Shown here in pieces: positions 1 to 5,279 of a DNA stretch of 5,298 nt (position 1 is its first letter; the number at the start of each line of letters is the position of its first letter). The notes beneath the pieces are model-generated. The model made no database searches, was not told where the DNA came from, and saw only the letters and a list, made by a program, of their open reading frames with translations. Made by a program: the position numbers and the translations under genes. Origin of the DNA: Anaerolineaceae bacterium. GTDB taxonomy: Bacteria > Chloroflexota > Anaerolineae > Anaerolineales > Anaerolineaceae. The stretch spans positions 1,752-7,049 of the forward strand of contig JAQTMA010000214.1 of NCBI GenBank assembly GCA_028714615.1. The letters run 5' to 3'.

Positions 1-1
1 C

Positions 2-385
2 GACGGTAGCCAATGGAGGATTTATAACGAAGACGGTTCGGCGATGCCGGTCGGCGCCTCATTCAACGTGTTCGTTTCCTCCCTGGTAGGTGCGGGAGTC
101 GGGGTCTTTGTTCATAAGACGGGTCCTGTATTGTGGCCGAATACAACCATCGACAATGCTCTGACGAACGGTAATCCCAATGCAATTATTCTTGTTACGC
201 CGGTTTACAATCCTGGAAACGTTGGAGGCGTGAATGCGAACTATCCAATCGGTGTGCGCTACTTCGGTGTGGATAAAAAATGGGGGATCTTCAGCCAGGA
301 CGGAACGAACTTGCTGCCCAATACCGCCTTCAATGTTTACGTGTTTGCAAATTACAAACTCTCTCTGCCACTGGTCATCCGCTGA
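2..385 (+). CDS. C-terminal part of a secreted or surface repeat protein (5' end outside the window)
   Basis: The frame is open from the window edge to TGA at 383-385, giving 127 visible residues and no true start; the first in-window ATG (44) lies inside a repeat and is not the start. Two copies of one motif are seen: W-R-I-Y-N-E-D-G near residue 5 and W-G-I-F-S-Q-D-G near residue 94, each followed by P-x-x-[AS]-F-N-V-[FY]-V. The repeat period is 89 residues. Between them lies NPNAIILVTPVYNPG followed by YPIGVRYF. The protein ends in KLSLPLVIR, a short hydrophobic-basic tail I associate with exported Chloroflexota proteins, possibly a sorting tail. There are no cysteines or catalytic motifs in the visible part, so an adhesive or structural role is likely but unproven. 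The repeat resembles DUF7452-type units, from memory and with modest confidence. The gene is probably unrelated to the kinase downstream. Confidence 0.75.
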   Translation, partial: DGSQWRIYNEDGSAMPVGASFNVFVSSLVGAGVGVFVHKTGPVLWPNTTIDNALTNGNPNAIILVTPVYNPGNVGGVNANYPIGVRYFGVDKKWGIFSQDGTNLLPNTAFNVYVFANYKLSLPLVIR

Positions 386-398
386 CCTTCAGCGGGAT
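377..398 (+). other. Stem-loop across the stop codon of the first gene (weak terminator candidate)
   Basis: ATCCGCTG pairs with CAGCGGGAT, giving 8 base pairs with one bulged G and a five-base loop (ACCTT). The hairpin includes the TGA stop. An alternative 5-bp hairpin, GGTCA-TCCGC-TGACC at 373-387, competes with it. No run of T follows, so it is not a standard intrinsic terminator. It may act in mRNA 3'-end stability or in factor-dependent termination. Confidence 0.3.
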
Positions 399-535
399 AT
401 CCGCGCCTGTATGATGCTGCCATTTAGTTCAAGCATTCTAGTCCATACCCTTGCCAAAAACAGAAAAACCGGGGAAACTTACACCTGATCACCAAATCTG
501 GGAATGGCTGCTAGAAATAAAAGTGGTAGGCATCA

Positions 536-2080
536 ATGGCGAAGACAATGGACAATTTCATCGGCTTGGATATCGGTACGACAGGCATAAAAGCCCTGCT
601 CATTAATGAGCAGGGCAATATCTTGTCGACGGCAATGGCTGAATATCCCTTATACTCACCATTTCCATTATGGAGTGAACAGGACCCAGAAGATTGGTGG
701 CGGGGAACAGTGCAGGTGCTCCGCCAATTGGTCGATCAGGCGGGGAATGCAACCAAGGATACCCGCGCTATCGGCCTGACAGGTCAGATGCACGGTGCGG
801 TATTTCTGGATCGACGCCAACAGGTGGTCCGCCGGGCAATACTTTGGAATGATCAACGCACCGCGGCAGAATGCCAGCAAATCACGGATACGGTTGGCTA
901 CCAGCGCCTGATTGAAATCACCGGGAACCCGGCGTTAACCGGTTTCCAGGCGCCAAAAATTCTCTGGTTACGGAACAATGAACCCGAATCATATACCCAA
1001 TTGGATAAGGTTCTGCTCCCGAAGGATTACATCCGTCTAAAACTAACAGGAGAATTCGCGTCCGACTGTTCCGATGCGGCCGGGACGCTCCTGATGGATT
1101 TGCGCAAACGCGATTGGAGCAACGAATTACTCCAAGCGCTAGAAATTCCTCTGAATTGGTTGCCGCGGGTCTACGAAGGGTCGCAGGTGACTGGGAGGTT
1201 GTTACCGGAAATCGCCGAACTGGTCGGACTGCCGGCAGATACCCCTGTGGTCGCAGGTGGCGGAGATAATGCGGCGGCTGCGGTAGGAACGGGTATCGTA
1301 CGTCAAGGCCTGGTGAGCAGCAGCATCGGTACTAGCGGCGTATTATTTGCCCATAGCGATGCAATCACTTTGGATCCACAGGGCAGGCTGCATACATTTT
1401 GTCATGCGGTGCCTGGCAAGTATCATCTCATGGCTGTGACTCTCTCCGCTGGTAACTCTTTCCGTTGGTTGCGGGATAGCTATCAGGCCGTTAGCAGCGA
1501 ATTGGGTGGGGGAACTGCACGGATCGATTACGGTATGCTGACCGCCCAGGCATCCAAAGTCGATCCTGGTAGCGATGGGCTCGTCTTCCTGCCATACCTG
1601 ACAGGCGAAAGAACCCCCCACCTCGATCCCCTGGCGTCTGGTGCGTTTGTAGGGTTGACGAGTCGTCACACGATGGCGCATCTCATCCGGGCAGTCATGG
1701 AGGGGGTAGTTTTTTCTCTGCGAGATGGATTGGAGATCATGCGCGGGTTGGAGGTGCCCATCCAGCAAGTACGCGCGATCGGGGGTGGTGGAAAAAGCCC
1801 GCTGTGGCGCCAGATGCAGGCGGATATCTTCGGTTGCGAAGTGGTCAATTTGGAAGTGGAAGAAGGCCCTGCCTATGGTGCTGCCTTGTTGGCCAGCGCT
1901 GCAGATCAGGATGGCGCCGGTGTATCCGCCGTATCGGAACGCTGGGTGCGTACGAAAGGCGGCCTGGCGCCTGTGCCAGGCGCAGCCGAGCGTTACCAAC
2001 AGGTCTATGCGGTATATCGCGGTTTGTACAGCAAGATGAAAGAGGAAATGCACCAACTAGCAAGCATCGTGATGAGCTGA
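536..2080 (+). CDS. xylB: Xylulokinase, FGGY carbohydrate kinase family
   Basis: This cytoplasmic enzyme phosphorylates D-xylulose to D-xylulose 5-phosphate with ATP, the entry step to the pentose phosphate pathway. At 514 residues it is full length (family about 480-520). Seen in order: the phosphate-binding start LDIGTTGIKA (11-20); QMHG (84-87), the Met-His pair typical of xylulokinases that contacts the sugar; WNDQR (104-108); FGGY signature 1 around FQAPKILWLRNN (137-148); LPKDYIRLKLTG (161-172); GGGDN (241-245), in which Asp244 should be the catalytic base; SSSIGTSGV (261-269); FGGY signature 2 GAFVGLTSRHTMAHLIRA (369-386); and the adenosine-binding GGGGKSPLWRQ (416-426). The ATG at 536 has a modest ribosome site, GGTAGG at 525-530, five bases upstream; ATG 548 would also keep the whole domain. 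No xylose isomerase gene is in the window. Other FGGY substrates such as ribulose cannot be excluded, but the MH motif favours xylulose. Confidence 0.93.
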   Translation: MAKTMDNFIGLDIGTTGIKALLINEQGNILSTAMAEYPLYSPFPLWSEQDPEDWWRGTVQVLRQLVDQAGNATKDTRAIGLTGQMHGAVFLDRRQQVVRRAILWNDQRTAAECQQITDTVGYQRLIEITGNPALTGFQAPKILWLRNNEPESYTQLDKVLLPKDYIRLKLTGEFASDCSDAAGTLLMDLRKRDWSNELLQALEIPLNWLPRVYEGSQVTGRLLPEIAELVGLPADTPVVAGGGDNAAAAVGTGIVRQGLVSSSIGTSGVLFAHSDAITLDPQGRLHTFCHAVPGKYHLMAVTLSAGNSFRWLRDSYQAVSSELGGGTARIDYGMLTAQASKVDPGSDGLVFLPYLTGERTPHLDPLASGAFVGLTSRHTMAHLIRAVMEGVVFSLRDGLEIMRGLEVPIQQVRAIGGGGKSPLWRQMQADIFGCEVVNLEVEEGPAYGAALLASAADQDGAGVSAVSERWVRTKGGLAPVPGAAERYQQVYAVYRGLYSKMKEEMHQLASIVMS

Positions 2081-2204
2081 ACCCCGGCGTACAATATCCG
2101 GGATCTCCTGGCCCATTTCTGGAATATGCTGCCGAGTGAAAAACGAATCGCAGCGCCACGAATGGGTCGCGACGAGCCACAATAAATAATAATGGGAGGG
2201 ACGC

Positions 2205-3305
2205 ATGAACCATACATTCAACGGCCTGGGTATGAACCTTGGATCGCTTTCGCAACTCTCCAATGCGCAGACCCGCTCGATCAGCGCCGAAAATCCTACA
2301 GGCGCCAAGGGCCAGGGGGGCATGGCCACGGAGGGAAGCGGAGCGGATGCTGCGCGCGAATTGGGGCGGGGGTGGAAGCTCTCCCCTTGTGTATCTCTGG
2401 CCAGCCGCTCTACCACCGTCCTGGCCGACATCCAAGGTCCTGGCGCGATCCAGCACATCTGGATGACAATTGATCCACATGCCTGGCGCCAGTTGGTTTT
2501 ACGCTTTTATTGGGATGCAGAAGAAACTCCTTCTATCGAAGTACCGCTGGGGGATTTTTTCTGTAACGGGTGGGGAGTGCGCTGCAACGTCAATTCCTTG
2601 CCGGTGGCAGTTAATCCGGCGGGTGGCTTCAATTGCTACTGGGAAATGCCTTTCCTGAAGCACGCCCGCATCACGGTGGAGAATCTCTCGTCGGAGGTGG
2701 TGCGGGATTTCTTCTGGCAGATCACCTATACCTTGACGGAGGTGCCTGAGGAATGCGCCTATCTGCACGCCCAATGGCGGCGCAGCCAACCAGTGCAACC
2801 CGGTCAGGTGCACACCCTGCTGGACGGTGTTCGCGGGCAGGGGCATTATGTGGGTACCTATCTGGCTTGGGGAGTGCATCACAATGGCTGGTGGGGTGAG
2901 GGCGAAATCAAGTTTTACCTGGACGGGGACCGGGAGTGGCCTACTATTTGCGGAACAGGCACGGAGGATTACTTTGGCGGAGCCTGGGGTTTTGAAATGC
3001 CTCCGGGACATTACGGGTTATACTCCACTCCCTTTGCTGGCATGCCGCAGGTGATTCAGCCAGATGGACTTTCTCAGAGCCAGCAGCGCTTTGGGCTGTA
3101 TCGCTGGCACGTAATGGATCCCATCCGCTTTCAGAATGACCTGCGAGTGACCATCCAGGATCTGGGCTGGCGGGCGCCGCTGGATGGGCTTCGTCGCTAT
3201 CATGCCCGCCAGGATGATATTGCCTCGACAGCAATTTGGTACCAGACTGAGCCGCATGCACCTTTCCCCACGTTGCCTGGGCTGAACGAATTGGAGATCA
3301 TCTAA
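2205..3305 (+). CDS. DUF2961 / GH172 family protein, probable furanoside hydrolase
   Basis: Recognised as DUF2961, the family classified as GH172, whose characterised members act on alpha-D-fructofuranosides (difructose dianhydride I) and D-arabinofuranosides. Family landmarks: SAENPTGAKGQGG (27-39), IQHIWMTI (82-89), VPLGDFF (113-119), MPF (148-150), WWGEGEIKFYLDGD (229-242), GTGTEDYFGGAWGF (250-263), YRWHVMDPIRF (299-309) and the IQDLGW strand (317-322). The two Glu in WGEG (Glu232) and GTGTED (Glu254) are 22 residues apart, close to the 21 separating the two catalytic Glu of bifidobacterial alphaFFase1 (270 and 291, recalled), so they are the probable catalytic pair. Length of 366 residues is normal. 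There is no signal peptide, so it should be cytoplasmic. The start is set by GGGAGGG (2194-2200) four bases before ATG. It sits 124 bases after xylB on the same strand with no clear terminator between, so co-transcription is plausible. The exact substrate is not readable from sequence. Confidence 0.85.
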   Translation: MNHTFNGLGMNLGSLSQLSNAQTRSISAENPTGAKGQGGMATEGSGADAARELGRGWKLSPCVSLASRSTTVLADIQGPGAIQHIWMTIDPHAWRQLVLRFYWDAEETPSIEVPLGDFFCNGWGVRCNVNSLPVAVNPAGGFNCYWEMPFLKHARITVENLSSEVVRDFFWQITYTLTEVPEECAYLHAQWRRSQPVQPGQVHTLLDGVRGQGHYVGTYLAWGVHHNGWWGEGEIKFYLDGDREWPTICGTGTEDYFGGAWGFEMPPGHYGLYSTPFAGMPQVIQPDGLSQSQQRFGLYRWHVMDPIRFQNDLRVTIQDLGWRAPLDGLRRYHARQDDIASTAIWYQTEPHAPFPTLPGLNELEII

Positions 3306-3354
3306 ACCAGCGCAGGCGTATGATGTGTCCTATCTTGGTATTTGGGCGGAGAGG

Positions 3355-3380
3355 AATAGCATAATCACCAGATTGCTATT
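3355..3380 (+). other. AT-rich hairpin 50 bases after the GH172 gene
   Basis: AATAGC (3355-3360) pairs with GCTATT (3375-3380), and inside it AATC (3363-3366) pairs with GATT (3371-3374) around an ACCA loop. This makes 10 base pairs with a two-base bulge (AT). It is well placed for a transcript 3' end, but GCGCTTGAAC follows instead of a T run, so intrinsic termination is doubtful. It could also be a protein-binding dyad. Confidence 0.35.
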
Positions 3381-3437
3381 GCGCTTGAACCAGCGAGTAG
3401 ATAAGACGACTCCCTGGAGCAGACTATGATTAACAGT

Positions 3438-3481
3438 CGGGTGAGCTTTCGGAACCCGGGGCAGAAAAGCCCTGGAACCCG
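3438..3481 (+). other. GC-rich nested stem-loop with two alternative outer pairings
   Basis: The inner stem CCGGGGC (3456-3462) pairs with GCCCTGG (3469-3475) around AGAAAA: seven pairs including one G-U. The octamer GGAACCCG occurs twice, at 3451-3458 and 3474-3481. Upstream CGGGT (3438-3442) can pair with ACCCG in either copy, at 3454-3458 or 3477-3481. Pairing with the second copy encloses the inner stem; pairing with the first copy disrupts its base. It lies in the gap between the sugar genes and the restriction-modification promoter. No protein-coding frame is apparent here. Function is unknown: a terminator without U-tract, a small structured RNA or a switch are all possible. Confidence 0.35.
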
Positions 3482-3534
3482 TAATTCAAATGTTTATTGA
3501 TCAGAGCTATGAATTAATTTACCACACCCGTACA

Positions 3535-3543
3535 TGATAGAAT
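3535..3543 (+). promoter_or_regulatory. Extended -10 promoter of the restriction-modification operon
   Basis: TGATAGAAT matches the extended -10 form TGnTATAAT with one mismatch. The -35 region is poor (TTAATT or TAATTT at 17-18 bases spacing), as expected for extended -10 promoters. The predicted start of transcription is near 3550, leaving a leader of about 24 bases before the methyltransferase ATG. That leader carries a strong ribosome site, GGAGGG at 3564-3569. Confidence 0.45.
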
Positions 3544-3556
3544 TGATGGATCAATT
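3541..3556. promoter_or_regulatory. Perfect palindrome over the predicted transcription start, operator candidate
   Basis: AATTGAT-GG-ATCAATT is a perfect 7+7 bp inverted repeat with a two-base centre. It overlaps the last three bases of the -10 element and the predicted start site, and ends seven bases before the ribosome site. That is where a repressor would block expression of the methyltransferase and endonuclease. No controller protein gene is seen in the window, and the methyltransferase has no extra N-terminal DNA-binding domain, so the binder, if any, is unknown. As RNA it would form only a weak AU-rich hairpin with an impossibly tight loop. Confidence 0.5.
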
Positions 3557-3573
3557 ATTCTTCGGAGGGATTT

Positions 3574-4542
3574 ATGACGAATGGGGTAAAGATATCTTCT
3601 ACATATAATCCTAAAGCAGATTTTGTCCTATATGAGGGAGATTGTTTAACGTTATTGCCAACCATTCCTAACAATTCAGTGCAGTTGGTGGTAACGTCTC
3701 CTCCTTATAATCTCGGCAAACCTTACGAAAGTAAACAGAAAATCCAACACTACCTGGATGGACAAAAAGAGGTAATTAGGCAATGCGTCAGAACACTTAA
3801 ATCGCAAGGGTCTATCTGTTGGCAGGTTGGTAATTATGTTGATAACGGTGAGATAATTCCGTTAGATATTCTTCTCTATCCAATTTTTGCCGATCTGGGC
3901 TTACGCCTTCGAAATCGGATTGTCTGGACCTTTGGACACGGCCTCCATGCTTCCAAGCGTTTTTCTGGTCGATACGAGGTCATTTTATGGTTTACCAAAA
4001 GTGATGAATACGTATTTAATCTGGATGCGGTACGTGTACCCCAGAAGTACCCCAACAAGAAACACTTTAAAGGACCGCATAAAGGTGAGCTATCAGGGAA
4101 TCCCTTGGGGAAAAATCCCGAAGATGTTTGGGATATTCCAAACGTCAAATCAAACCATATCGAAAAAACCGAACATCCGGCTCAATTTCCAGTCGAACTG
4201 GTTGAACGTTTGGTACTCTCCCTATCGAATGAAAACGATTGGGTGTTTGATCCATACCTGGGATCGGGTACTACCGCAATCGCGTCCCTTATTCATAACC
4301 GAAAAGCGATGGGCTCGGAACTCGTGCCAGAATATAATCAAATTACCAAAAACAGGGTTGATTTAGCCGAACAAGGGCTTTTACAAATTCGGCCAAGGAA
4401 CCGGGATGTGTACGATCCGGAGAATCCGGGTTCTGCAGTCCCTCCACAGCTCGTCAAAATTGGTTCACCCATCCAACCTGTTCTTCTTGAAAGTCATGCC
4501 GACTACATCACCAAAGAAGGCGATAATGAGAATCGTCCATGA
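3574..4542 (+). CDS. Type II DNA amino-methyltransferase (beta class), probably N4-cytosine
   Basis: This is the protective half of a restriction-modification pair: it transfers a methyl group from S-adenosylmethionine to an exocyclic amino group in the target site. Catalytic motif IV, TSPPYN, is at residues 41-46, and the S-adenosylmethionine-binding motif I, VFDPYLGSGTT, is near the C-terminus (224-234). This order (IV before I) defines the beta class. KTEHPAQFP (199-207) is the conserved stretch just before motif I. SPPY is typical of N4-cytosine enzymes, and the BglII methylase is of that type, so N4-cytosine is favoured over N6-adenine. At 322 residues it is a normal size. The target region should lie between the motifs, around residues 120-190. 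The ATG at 3574 follows GGAGG (3564-3568) by five bases. Its last 17 bases overlap the endonuclease gene. The gene is more AT-rich than the sugar genes, suggesting transfer. Confidence 0.9.
   Translation: MTNGVKISSTYNPKADFVLYEGDCLTLLPTIPNNSVQLVVTSPPYNLGKPYESKQKIQHYLDGQKEVIRQCVRTLKSQGSICWQVGNYVDNGEIIPLDILLYPIFADLGLRLRNRIVWTFGHGLHASKRFSGRYEVILWFTKSDEYVFNLDAVRVPQKYPNKKHFKGPHKGELSGNPLGKNPEDVWDIPNVKSNHIEKTEHPAQFPVELVERLVLSLSNENDWVFDPYLGSGTTAIASLIHNRKAMGSELVPEYNQITKNRVDLAEQGLLQIRPRNRDVYDPENPGSAVPPQLVKIGSPIQPVLLESHADYITKEGDNENRP
4515..4520 (+). promoter_or_regulatory. Ribosome binding site that sets the endonuclease start
   Basis: AGAAGG lies five bases before ATG 4526, inside the methyltransferase coding sequence. 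It supports this ATG over the far-upstream ATG at 4406, which would add 40 residues read out of frame through the methyltransferase gene and unlike any BstYI-family N-terminus. Confidence 0.65.
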
Positions 4543-5098
4543 GTATTCCCATTTAGGTGGCTCCGAAATTCTCCAGGTTCGATACCCACAAATTAATCAA
4601 GAGATTTTTGACGTTATAGCCAATGTTGTGCCCCACCGATCTAAGGAGAGCAAGGAAAAAAACATGATGGGAAAGATGTTATTTTCCCCGACTGATATGA
4701 ATGTTCAATTCTTGGGAAAATTTAGGGAGAAGGGCTTTCGAGAAATCCGGGACCACTATACCATTACAGTACCAAACACCCACATTGTCATTCCAGGAGC
4801 GTATAAACAAGTAGATTTTGCCAAAGAAAAAGTCTTAGTCGAAGTGCAGTTTGGGAAATATGCATTTATGTTTTATGACATGGCGAAGTTCCAATATTTT
4901 TTCAACGAAAACCATGCAGATGTGGGGGTAGAGATTGTGCCTTGCCATGCTTTACAATCGGAAATGTCATCCGGAGTTTCCTATGGGGAACAGTTGATCT
5001 ACGACATTGAACGATTGAAGAGACATTTCCCGGCTGTATCCGTAAAGGTGATTCTGGTCGATATCGACTTACCCCCCGAACAGCCTGATCAGCGTTGA
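4526..5098 (+). CDS. Type II restriction endonuclease, BstYI/BglII-like
   Basis: This 190-residue protein should cut unmethylated DNA at a GATC-centred hexamer, by family RGATCY (BstYI) or AGATCT (BglII). The start MRIVHEYSHL closely resembles the BstYI N-terminus as I recall it, as do RSKESKEK (38-45), VEVQFGKYAF (105-114), DVGVEI (132-137) and EMSSGVSY (146-153). The catalytic set is visible: Asp97, Glu106 and Gln108 in VDFAKEKVLVEVQ, with the same D-x8-E-x-Q spacing as BglII (Asp84, Glu93, Gln95). Relative to BstYI, whose catalytic Asp is near 119, the region before Asp97 is about 22 residues shorter. The gene overlaps the methyltransferase by 17 bases with its own ribosome site, so its translation may be coupled to it. 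The frame is intact with all catalytic residues present, so it is probably active. Specificity is inferred from family only. Confidence 0.88.
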   Translation: MRIVHEYSHLGGSEILQVRYPQINQEIFDVIANVVPHRSKESKEKNMMGKMLFSPTDMNVQFLGKFREKGFREIRDHYTITVPNTHIVIPGAYKQVDFAKEKVLVEVQFGKYAFMFYDMAKFQYFFNENHADVGVEIVPCHALQSEMSSGVSYGEQLIYDIERLKRHFPAVSVKVILVDIDLPPEQPDQR

Positions 5099-5101
5099 TC
5101 A
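5086..5101. repeat. Paired TGATCA hexamers spanning the endonuclease stop codon
   Basis: Two TGATCA palindromes (5086-5091 and 5096-5101) are separated by GCGT. Together they form a 6-bp inverted repeat whose second copy contains the TGA stop. Each is a GATC-centred hexamer but not RGATCY. No T run follows on the plus strand, so a terminator role is unlikely. Confidence 0.4.
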
Positions 5102-5126
5102 CTAGGGAAAACCCAAAAAGTTCAGA

Positions 5127-5199
5127 TGCCCCCGGCGCGAGTCGAACGCGCAACCATCTGATCCGAAGTCAGGCGCTCTGTCCATTGAGCTACGAGGGC
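5127..5199 (-). tRNA. tRNA-Arg, anticodon TCG
   Basis: A complete 73-base cloverleaf reads on the minus strand. Acceptor GCCCTCG pairs with CGGGGGC (one U-G wobble), followed by discriminator A73. The D-arm is GCTC-AATGGACA-GAGC. The anticodon stem-loop CCTGA-CTTCGGA-TCAGA gives anticodon TCG at 5164-5166. The variable loop is TGGTT. The T-arm GCGCG-TTCGACT-CGCGC is perfect. TCG reads arginine CGA and probably CGG codons. CCA is not encoded; TCT follows A73, so the CCA end must be added enzymatically. One flaw is C27 facing A43 at the base of the anticodon stem. The 3' end faces the restriction-modification operon, 28 bases from the endonuclease stop. Confidence 0.95.
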
Positions 5200-5209
5200 A
5201 TATTGTGGC

Positions 5210-5215
5210 ATTATA
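5210..5215 (-). promoter_or_regulatory. -10 element for the tRNA-Arg gene
   Basis: A perfect TATAAT reads on the minus strand ten bases before the first tRNA base, placing transcription start near 5203 with a very short leader. No good -35 hexamer is seen at 16-18 bases spacing. Confidence 0.5.
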
Positions 5216-5279
5216 CCGCAAATACCACACCCCATCGGGTAAAATATTAGGCACCAACTTACTGCCCGAGGTATTCTGA

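Noticed and set aside
451..479. TTGCCA (451-456) with GAAACT (474-479) as a xylB promoter
   Set aside because: The -35 is good but the -10 matches only three of six; too weak to list as a feature.
234..488. 84-residue plus-strand frame over the end of the first gene
   Set aside because: It is out of frame with the repeat protein, whose motifs are clear, and has no features of its own.
1343..2056. 237-residue open frame on the minus strand
   Set aside because: It lies wholly antisense to the C-terminal half of a well-supported xylulokinase, has no recognisable motifs and no ribosome site that I could see; a frame shadow in GC-rich DNA.
2083..2102. CCCGG/CCGGG hairpin after xylB as a terminator
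   Set aside because: Five pairs around a ten-base loop with no T run after it; it does not argue against co-transcription with the GH172 gene.
1845..2480. 211-residue minus-strand frame across the xylB-GH172 gap
   Set aside because: It overlaps both real genes, is low in recognisable structure and rich in Arg and Pro as shadow frames are.
3305..3395. AACCAGCG direct repeat (3305-3312 and 3388-3395) as an insertion footprint
   Set aside because: Eight bases repeated once with no element ends, transposase or inverted repeats between; probably chance.
4406..4525. Upstream extension of the endonuclease by 40 residues
   Set aside because: These residues are the methyltransferase gene read in another frame; ATG 4526 has a ribosome site and matches the family N-terminus.
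5105..5119. GGG-AAAA-CCC followed by AAAAA as a terminator
   Set aside because: The stem is only three pairs, and on neither strand does a T run follow it in the direction of transcription.
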